Assembly: GCA_946811695.1 (NCBI GenBank) | Contig: OX328131.1 | Location: forward strand, 13,570,017 to 13,634,016 | Source: Gonocerus acuteangulatus | Lineage: Eukaryota; Arthropoda; Insecta; Hemiptera; Coreidae | Reading direction: 5' to 3' | DNA length: 64,000 bases | In this document: one piece after another, positions 56,356 through 64,000 of the stretch | Numbering within the stretch: position 1 is the first letter of the stretch | Layout of the letters: each line of letters begins with the position of its first letter | Notes under the pieces: generated by a model | Databases searched by the model: none | Told to the model about the DNA's origin: nothing | Seen by the model: the letters and a program-made list of their open reading frames with translations, nothing else | Translations under genes and position numbers: made by a program

Positions 56356-57593
56356 TCTACTACATACTTGTCAAATACCACTCACTCACGGACCTATCAT
56401 CGCCCAGCCCAAACCGCTCGACAGAAAATTTTGAAATTTTGCATGGACACTCCCTATATAACGTAGGCACTCACTAAGAAAGGATTTTTCGATATTCGAA
56501 TTTTTAAGTATTTTTAGGGGGGTTTAAAGTTTGAGTTGGTTAGAGCAGGCAAGCCAAGGCAGCATGCGTTGCTAGGGCGATATCAGAACAGCTGTTACCG
56601 TACATTGTCTATTTCATAGTATTATTTTTAATTGAGGTTAATTTCAACTATGATGGCAGACCTTGAATTACTAGAAATAAAATGTGAGTTTGTCCCTCAT
56701 AGAGTTTATGCCCTGGTGATGGCCCATCCGAGGTAATAATATCCCGAACCACTTGAGACAAAAATTTGAATTTTGTACGGACAATACGTTTAGAGTGTAA
56801 ACACTCGCTAAGAAAGGTTTTTTGATATTCAAATGTTTAAGTACTTTTAGGGGGGTTTGAATTATTAAGAAGCTCCTCATCGGCTCAAAAAATGTTCGAT
56901 TTTGATAACATTTGGTACAAAAATCTTTCTTCTTATTTAAAAGGTCAAGTTCATTAACCAGTTGAATCCGTTTACTGGAAAATAGTTTTTAGAGCAAAAT
57001 TTGTGCGAAAGATTCCTTAACGTAGGAAAACAAATGAAACCATTTTTAAAGCGAGTTCTGTAGCCATTTACCAGAAAAATTGATAGAAATTCTTTTCAAA
57101 ACTAATTTTCTGTTTGGGTATTCAGAAACGAAGTATCTGGAAAAAAATTGTATGAATGGTGATACAAAGTTTTCGGATCTCAGTATATTTTCTAAAATAT
57201 CTCGAAAACGGTTGGGAAATCGTAGTAAGTGGAAGGCGGCTATTCGAAAGGTAACTAAATTCTCTACAATAAGATTCTGTTGTAATGTTCGGTGGGGCGA
57301 TGTCAATCGAAGAGATAAGTGCTTAAAACTACAAATTTGTTAGTTTCATGCTTTTCAACGTGTATTTGTCTCTGTTTACCAAACTTTTTAAGCCGTTGTA
57401 GTATTTTTTTTTTTTTTTTTTTTTTTGCCAACGGAAATGGTTACCTCCACATGGTGTTTCCTGGGTAGCTTTAAAGTCCGTGCAATAATAGGCTGTACAA
57501 AATTATGTAGTAGCGTTAATTTTGATTATATCTTATTTAACTCAATATAAAAAAATACTTATCGGCCGTGGTGAAGCACGGGTATTCAGCTAG
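56356..57593 (+). mobile_element. Non-autonomous Helitron, copy 2
   Basis: It starts TCTACTACATACTTGTC (preceded by T) and ends with CCGTGGTGAAGCACGG, then GTATTCAGCTAG|T. A 3' hairpin about 9 bases before CTAG is diagnostic for Helitrons. 56360-56755 aligns with copy 1. 56740-56870 repeats part of its own 5' region. The middle (56880-57420) is unrelated to copy 1 and includes an R3 repeat copy and a T-tract near 57405-57426, so it holds captured or inserted DNA. Confidence 0.85.
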
Positions 57594-58818
57594 TATATCC
57601 ATAACAGTCAACAGACCACTAAAATTCACATCATCACTTAAATTTGAACATTTGACCAGTTTTTTACATACTTTCTCACGAACACGGTTTTATGAGCAAG
57701 GCTCTACATAAATACTATCAGTGTTTAAGTTCAAATCTTTTTAAGACTTATACTGGTCAATAGGATTTATACAACATCTCTGCAAGGAAAACGAATAATC
57801 CTCATTTTTTGAAAACTCTATAACATGGACTTGGTCTAGTTGTTCACTTTTTGACCTTATCAATTAATTTTTCAATAATTGTGTGCATTATAGTCATAAC
57901 CAACCAATGGGCGTCAGGAAATAGGTTGCATTAAGATCTCCCTCCATTATGGAAAGCCAAATCACGCCAACAGTGAAATGTATGACAGCTGACGTCCATG
58001 TTTTCCCAAATTAGCCACCGGTTCAATTCGCCCTAATTATTTTAGCTGAAAATAAATCCAGAGGCTTTAATAAATTGGTGAACGGCCATATTGTCAGGTA
58101 AACGCCAGGGATGATAATGTTTTCATTGGCTTCATTATTAAATTTGTTACTCTCCCCAATCTAGGGGATATATTTAGAGCTGTGGCTGATAAAATTTTAT
58201 AGTTAACCTTTTGCCTAAATTTGTATTGGCCAATTGGTGGTTATAGCACATTCCGTAGAAATCGAATTATTAAGGATAGGCTAATAAAATAATTTATGCA
58301 TTAATTTAATGCATTATGTATTCGAATATTTATCCGTCCTTCTTACTAAATAGCGAAAATAACTCCGCTTAAAATTTATTTTATTTAACCCTTACACAAT
58401 TAAGTACCTAGTAAGTAAGTAATTAATATATTGGCGCCTATATTTAAAACGCCGCCATATTAGAGTGGGTGAGACTTCTGGGAAGATGATATACCGCGGA
58501 AAACACATTTTTATTATAATACCTTCTTCCCTCTAGTTAGAGAAATGTAAAGTATTGAGTGGTTGTATGTTATTGTTGTATTAAAAGTCTGTGACATAGG
58601 ATACTGTTCTGTAAATTTCTTCTTCAGTTACATAATACAAATGAGATTTAGTAACAAGAGGTGAGATTATGTATTTGAATATTTAAAATTAAAAAAAAAA
58701 CAAAAACACTTCATTTTACGGTATGCTAGATAGATAAATTCTTCAAAAAATCTGCCCTTGAAGATCGATTGAAAAGATTGATATATTGTGTTAAAAAGAT
58801 CGATTCAGATCGTCCATC

Positions 58819-58859
<41 letters not shown>

Positions 58860-58959
58860 ATGTATTTAAGTTGATTTAAACGGCTGAAGTATTCTTGACC
58901 TATAAGATCTGAAACGTGGAAATTTCTCCTTAGACCTCAGGAATGCGTGAACTTTTTTT
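57594..58959. other. AT-rich DNA, no gene seen
   Basis: (TA)n at about 58822-58853. No coding family recognised. Confidence 0.45.
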
Positions 58960-59165
58960 TAGCATAAATATGCTTTAGCGGTACGTAAATGGTAACATGG
59001 TAAGGCCATGTACGAAAAAAAAGACTGTATATGTCACATAAAGGTGTCCGCTGGCGTTTGCGCATACGCAGTGGCGTTCGCGCATGCGCAGCGGCCATGT
59101 ACGAAAACGAAGACTGTATGTTATAGAGTACATTACATAGGTCTGTTGGGTGGACCTAAGCATTA
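58960..59165 (+). repeat. Dispersed repeat family R4, copy 2
   Basis: Shares TAGCATAAATATGCTTTA, GGTGTCCGCTGGCGTT, CATGTACGAAAA and GTACATTACATAGGTCT with the copy at 549. The GCAGTGGCGTTCGCGCAT block is partly duplicated here. It runs directly into the R2 element. Confidence 0.7.
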
Positions 59166-59167
59166 CA

Positions 59168-60064
59168 ACGTCCGTCACGCAGGAGCTGAATTTCAGAATT
59201 TCAGAATTTCAGAATTTGGGTAGTGTAGACTGCTTTCCAGAACAATTTGCTTAAAATATCCTACATAAATAAAATAAAAACATGAATAGGTCTCTTTTAA
59301 TTTTGTAATGAGTAACTGATAAATTATTAATTTGCTTCCAGAGTTATGTTTACACATGGTACCTACTACACTACGTAATAAATACAAAATCCTCATATTA
59401 TTGTACTTTGATCTAACGCAGGAACCGGATACAGTCCCTCTAGCGCTCCTTGCGGCGCCTTTGTGAACCTATGTCTGGCTGGCTTTTCTATTGAAATATA
59501 TTACAAAGTAAACCCCCCTTTCCGATTGACCGATTCAGCTCATTTTTACAACACTTCTTTCTCATGAGTTACCCACGACGTATACCGCGTTTCGTTACAA
59601 TACAGCAGAAATTACGACCAGTATGAGTATATTAGTAATTTAGGTCCGGAGTAAACCCCCCCTCCTAATGAACCGATTTAGTTTATTTTTACAACACATA
59701 TTTACCTGTAGATTACCACTATGAATACCGAGTTTTGTCGAAATATACCTAAAATCACGGCTGGTAGTGGCGAATTGGTATTGTCGGTCCGGAGTAAACC
59801 CCCCGTCCTTGTGAACCGATTTGGTTTCTTTTTATAGCTCACTTTTCTCTCTATATTACCAGTACGAATACCAAGTTTCGTTGAAATATAACAAATATTA
59901 CGGCTGAAATGGTCAAATTAGTGTTTTGGGTTCGGGGTAAATCCCCCCTTCCGGTGGACCGATTTTGGTGGTTAACGAACTCGTTCAATCTTTTGCTAAT
60001 TGAATGCTATATACCAAGTTTCGTGACGAAAAAACAAAAACTCTGGCCGCTATCGTGTTAACAG

Positions 60065-60135
<71 letters not shown>

Positions 60136-60137
60136 TA

Positions 60138-60198
<61 letters not shown>

Positions 60199-60310
60199 TT
60201 TAACGGGGGTCATTTTCGGTGTCTACTAGGTAGGATCGATAAAGATTTGAAGAAATTTTTCAAAAATTCCGTCATGAGTCCAACCTCAATAGCTACTTTC
60301 CTTCGGAGGA
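59168..60310 (-). mobile_element. R2-family composite element, inverted copy
   Basis: The reverse of 46300-47830. It starts at CGTCCGTCACGCAGGAGCTG, then GGTACCTACTACACTACG, unit arrays around GGTCCGGAGTAAACCCCCC (near 59645, 59790), TTTCGTGACGAAAAAACAAA, AACAGACACACACACAC, (TA)n at about 60078-60195 and AAATTTTAACGGGGGT, ending in TTCCTTCGGAGGAAAGTGC. It has fewer ~148-bp units than the forward copy. Confidence 0.8.
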
Positions 60311-60465
60311 AAGTGCTAAAAAAGTGTCACAAAAATGTGTCTGCTGGCGTTCGCTCATTCGCGGTGGCCATGTACGAAAAAGAAGACTTTATGTAATGCA
60401 CTTACATACATTACATAGGTTCGTGGAGTGGACCTAAAGCATATTTATGTTCCTGAATTTGTGCA
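60311..60465 (+). repeat. Dispersed repeat family R4, copy 3
   Basis: AATGTGTCTGCTGGCGTTCG, CATGTACGAAAAAGAAGACT, ACATTACATAGGTTCGT and CATATTTATGTTCCTGAATT match the copy at 549-722. It directly follows the R2 element, as copy 2 directly precedes it. Confidence 0.75.
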
Positions 60466-60478
60466 GAAGGCTCTAAAC

Positions 60479-60671
60479 AATTTTTTTTTATTGTGTTAAC
60501 GGCGTGTCAACAATTGGGTTACTAATACCAGGCTATTTACAGGTGGCCGCCCTTTTCTAATGCCAACAGCACGTGGTCGGTCACCCATTCAGGTACTGAC
60601 CACGCCCGACGTTGCTTAACTTCGGTGATCAACGGGAACCTGTGTATTCAACGTGGCTATGGCCGTTAGAC
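60479..60671 (-). repeat. 5S rRNA-derived SINE (SINE3 type)
   Basis: The minus strand begins with a 5S-like head (60671-60562), continues CATTAGAAAAGGGCGGCC, then a 29-base tail (60529-60501). That tail resembles the 3' hairpin region of the LINE at 63854-63882 and is followed by GTTAACACAATAAAAAAAAA. A 5S head plus LINE-like tail plus A-tail defines SINE3-type retroposons. No TTTT terminator directly follows the 5S part, arguing against a functional 5S gene. Confidence 0.8.
60562..60671 (-). rRNA. 5S rRNA-like sequence (SINE head or pseudogene)
   Basis: About 110 bases. The minus strand contains AACGGCCATAGCCACG near the start, then GATCACCGAAGTTAAGCAAC, GTCGGGCGTGGTCAGTAC and GAATGGGTGACCG. 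These are the 5S core with the internal promoter A box, intermediate element and C box. The usual ..GCCTGGGAATACC.. segment near the 3' end is shortened to GACCACGTGCTGTTGGC, so it is not an intact ~120-base 5S gene. Confidence 0.8.
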
Positions 60672-61763
60672 GGAATGCGTGATATCGTCAACGTCATGAG
60701 GGGGCTTCATTTATATGGAGGGACAGAGGAAACGCGCTAAAAGCAACTTCCTCCCCATCTATCAAATTGCTAAATTTGATTTTGACAAGAATGGCAAGAC
60801 GGAGGGAGTAAGTTATCGAGCTGTGTGTATTTACGTTGGGTTTTAGGGGAGCGTTACCAAGGAAACCCTTCCTACGTCATCATCCCTTAGGTGTGTTATA
60901 TCCCTTTAGTTCTGGCTTAGCTCTTCAGGGATTAGTCCTAGAGTAACTTCAGGGGCGGGAGGATTCCCTGACATTTATACCCAGTGGGGAAACGTTTTGG
61001 CAAACATTTCCTAGAAATTGAGAGCGGTTTGGAAAATCACTGTGCCGGCAGATTCTTGTAATTATTTCATCGGTGAATTAAGCTTCTTAATTATTACATC
61101 TTTTGCATAAAGGTCATTCAAACTAGAAACCTTATTGTGCCGAAGAGATGATATAACCATCCTTCAAAACATCAAATTTTAGCAAAGTTCCTGGGCTTGT
61201 AATAGATAAATCAATGAAAATTTGTTAAACACAAAATGTAACAGATCTCCCAAATGAAAACCTTTTCCAATCATTTCTTTCAGTTACATTTTATTGCTTT
61301 GGACTCGACAATGGACACCCACAGTTTGGCCATTAAAAAATGAATAATTTTTGATTTTTTCACACATGGTATTTGAACAAAACATTTTTTTGACAAAAAG
61401 GAGCCAATTTTTCAATTTATCCCCGAATAAACCTCTATATTTTTGCATGGATTTAATGCTTACTAAACGTAGAAGTTTTCGTGTAAGTATTAAATCTGTA
61501 GTCCGTTAGGAGGCTGAGGAAAAAAATCGCGAAAAAACTCTGATTCATTGATAAAAGCGGAAGTGCGTTATTGGACGTCCAGAAAGTATCTTTTAATAAT
61601 GATTTTAGTGAATTAAATTACTGTCGTTTTAAGGGAAATTTTCTCTATTTTATCATAGCATAATTAGAATTTAATTATATTGAATAATTTTTGAGAAATC
61701 CTTTCTTATTCATTAAAAAACATGACTGCGTTAAAAAAACACAGAAAATTAGACATAGCTCCT
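60672..61763. other. No gene recognised
   Basis: 60680-61000 is GC-richer without motifs; the remainder is AT-rich. Confidence 0.4.
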
Positions 61764-61917
61764 TTTCGTAGAAGGTAGAAAAATAATGTCTCTCCACTAT
61801 TTTCAAAGTATTTATTAGCAAAAGCTTTTCGAGAACATGGTTCTCATCGTCAGTGCATGCACTAATAAATACTTTGAAGAACAGTGGAGAGACATTATTT
61901 TTCTACCTTCTACGAAA
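61764..61917. repeat. Long hairpin, ~55-bp arms, 43-base loop
   Basis: 61764-61818 pairs with 61862-61917 (TTTCGTAGAAGGTAGAAAAA against its complement near 61917; CTAATAAATACTTTGAA next to the loop), with only a few mismatches. The loop contains GAGAACATGGTTCTC, itself a small palindrome. No target duplication or coding sequence. Confidence 0.88.
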
Positions 61918-62195
61918 TCGAGAACTCCACAAATAACGCTGCATACATCACAGACATAGCTCCTTTTATTTTCGGAATCGGACCATACTTGAAATGAACT
62001 TTTTTCTTGGAAATTATGTTTAAAATCACCTCCCAGAGTTTGGCTACTTAGACCTGAATCACCCTGTATATGTATATATATATATATATATAACCTCATG
62101 ACCTACCAAGTTTCATTTAGAAATTCCAACAACTCTAGGAGAAAAAGGGGGTGGACACATATGCTGGGACACCCTGTATATATATATCTCCGGTT
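61918..62195. other. (TA)n tracts near CACCCTGTATA motifs
   Basis: CACCCTGTATATGTATATA near 62069 and GGGACACCCTGTATATATAT near 62167 resemble the GGGTGTCCCA sequence beside (TA)n at 14150. Confidence 0.5.
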
Positions 62196-63801
62196 TTGGA
62201 AATGTTGTATGCCGACGACTTAACAATATACTGTGCCCATAAAAGTGTTGCTTACTGTTTTCAAGAAATTCAACGAGCCCTTTTGAATGTTTCCACCAGG
62301 CTCAATCAGAGTGGTTTTAAAATTTCAACATCAAAATCAGTGGGTCTACTTTTTAGTAGACGTAGAATAATGCAGTTGCCTCCTCTTGATATAGATTGGG
62401 CGGAAACCCATATTCAACCTGAAGCCCGGTTCTTAGGACTAACCTTTAACTACACACATTCATGGGCACCGTACTTAAGAGAATTGAAGAAAAAATGCTT
62501 GACCTCTTGAAAGTACTAAGCAATACGAAATGGGGAGCTGAACGGAAGAGTATGATAATGCTTTATAGAAGTTTGATTAGATCGAAATTGGACTATGGAT
62601 GTGTGGCTTATGGATCTGCCAGTCCCAGAACCTTAGAAATAATAGATAGTATCCATAATTCTGGTTTGAGAATAGCAACGCGTGCTTTCCGGACGAGTCC
62701 CATAAATAGTATTATGGTAGATGCTGGTGAGCCCCCTTTGCAGTATCGAAGGGATTATCTGTCCTTATCTTACTTTGTGAAAGTTATCACATCTCCTTAT
62801 CGTCCTTTAAGTCAGAACTTCAGGTACACAAAACAACAATTTCATTAACAGGAACCAATTTATCCACAGATCCATAAGATTACTATCAGATCTGGATTCC
62901 GATCTAAACAGACTTCATCAGCTGGCATTTCCAAATCTCGAGATATATCAAAAGAGACACCGTTCCTACAATATTTCAAGCTGAATTCTATAGAATCAGG
63001 TTGAAGTATGCAGGAGCAACAGAGGTATTCACAGATGGCTTTAAAACTACTGACGGCGTAGGATGTGTGATAGTTTGTAATGTCAGAACACAAATGCTGT
63101 CTCTACAGAATTTAAGTTCAATATACACAGCGGAATTACTTGCAATAAGCAAAGCGGTTAATATTTCATCTGAAAATAATAGTAACTTGGTGATATACAC
63201 TGATTCTCTATCTTCTCTCCTTTCATTACAATACTTCTATTCCCGAAATACGATAATTTCAGACATCAATAAGGGAATAGATTTGCATTACCAAAGAAAC
63301 CATCATGTTACTCTCTGCTGGATCCCTAGCCACAATGGTATAAGTGGTAGTGATAAAGCGGATGTAGCAGCCAAACAAGCTATTAAAGAAGGCATTCCTT
63401 ACTAGTACATCCTGCCTTCAGATGCTGTGGCACATCTAAAATACAATATTTTCTCAAAGTGGCAATATGAATGGTTCCAAAATAGAGAAAATAAGTGGAG
63501 GCAATAATTAAATAATTAAATAGAGATAATAATTAAATCCACAACCTCGGCATGGAAAACCTCATCTCAAGACACTAGGCGAGATGAGGTGGTTCTGTCG
63601 AGGATTAGAATTGGACACACTAATCTCACTCATGCATATTTATTTAAAAGAGAATTAAGGCCTGAATGCAGAGCCTACGAATCCGCTCGGAACCAAATGG
63701 ACATTCATGGTCCTCTCTGTGATATACTTGGAGACGACCATGAATCAAGCCAGAGAGCGTTGAGTTTTTTGAGAGCCACTGAGCTATTTAATAAAATATA
63801 A
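62196..63801 (+). pseudogene. LINE RT thumb, RNase H and C-terminal region, broken
   Basis: The first frame (to 62510) has MLYADDLTIYCAHKS and FLGLTFNYTHSWAPYLREL. It shifts to a second (62462-62848) with VLSNTKWGAERKSMIMLYRS and SKLDYGCVAYGSASP. RNase H is in 63001-63405: EVFTDGFKTTDGVG, YTAELLAIS, IYTDSLSSLLSL and WIPSHNGISGSDKADVAAK, so D, E, D and D are visible. The last piece (63589-63801) has VLSRIRIGHTNLTHAYLFKR; the CCHC knuckle is lost. Several frameshifts and stops make it non-functional. It is closest in design to the LINE at 14289. Confidence 0.87.
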
Positions 63802-63882
63802 TACGCAATTATTTACAAAAAAATAATAATAATTCAAATATTAAAATATAAATGGCGCTAATGACCTAGATGTAGATGCGCC

Positions 63883-63918
<36 letters not shown>
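62196..63918 (+). mobile_element. 5'-truncated LINE with RNase H and A-tail
   Basis: It starts immediately before the YADD motif next to (TA)n. Coding remnants extend to 63801. The 3' end has a hairpin (GGCGC at 63854-63858 pairing with GCGCC at 63878-63882), then GTAAAA and a poly(A) run to 63918. It is distinct from the LINE at 14289, whose 3' end is different. Confidence 0.88.
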
Positions 63919-63920
<2 letters not shown>

Positions 63921-64000
63921 AAAATATAAAACATTTCAGATCATTAGTTTCAATATAAGTGTATTTTGCTTTCAACAACTTTTTTTTCTCATTATTATTT
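63919..64000. other. AT-rich flank
   Basis: Sequence after the LINE poly(A); nothing recognisable. Confidence 0.5.

Noticed and set aside
60562..60671. Functional 5S rRNA gene
   Set aside because: The 3' domain is shortened, no T-run terminator follows, and an A-tail and LINE-like tail show that it is a retroposon.

Overview
The window looks like repeat-dense, gene-poor nuclear DNA of an arthropod. The evidence is an intact BEL/Pao retrotransposon, several RNase H-bearing I/Jockey-group LINE fragments, piggyBac-, hAT-, pogo- and Merlin-type DNA elements, Helitron-like termini, tRNA- and 5S-derived SINEs, very long (TA)n tracts and poly(A/T) tracts of 46-79 bases. I cannot name the species. 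I recognise no host protein-coding gene; every coding stretch with a recognisable family belongs to a mobile element.

Layout. 1-5132: AT-rich DNA with SINE fragments and a 43-bp tandem array. 5133-6458: piggyBac-like element with exact TTAA ends and two transposase remnants. 6681-7515: 52-bp and 41-bp tandem repeats ending at a hairpin. 8780-9032: a MITE. 11.9-13.9 kb: SINEs and a reverse transcriptase scrap. 14.3-16.5 kb: 5'-truncated LINE with a 582-codon open frame. 17.0-18.7 kb: SINE, a TIR element, and a minisatellite-bearing Helitron-like copy. 19.2-20.9 kb: two large palindromic elements, one a hAT MITE with a perfect 8-bp target duplication. 21.3-24.2 kb: a 79-bp satellite abutting a minus-strand LINE remnant. 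26.6-27.3 and 30.3-32.3 kb: two copies of an element carrying 44/45-bp palindrome-cored arrays. 32,672-40,813: full-length BEL/Pao element on the minus strand, with 607-bp LTRs showing only two differences and one 1743-codon polyprotein frame. 42-60 kb: Helitrons, minisatellite-bearing repeats, a 78-bp array, pogo-like and Merlin-like elements, a foldback element. 60.5-64 kb: 5S-derived SINE, a 55-bp-arm hairpin and a third RNase H LINE.

Main cross-links. LINE 3' ends, a tRNA-SINE, the 5S-SINE and the 79-bp satellite share a related 3' tail, and the two LINE ends and the satellite keep a hairpin with compensatory stem changes. Several tandem-array units carry a 7-bp stem/2-nt centre palindrome. 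Minisatellite families sit next to (TA)n tracts and, in one copy, end in a Helitron-like CTAG terminus. Family assignments rest on motifs, termini and within-window copies; no database search was possible.
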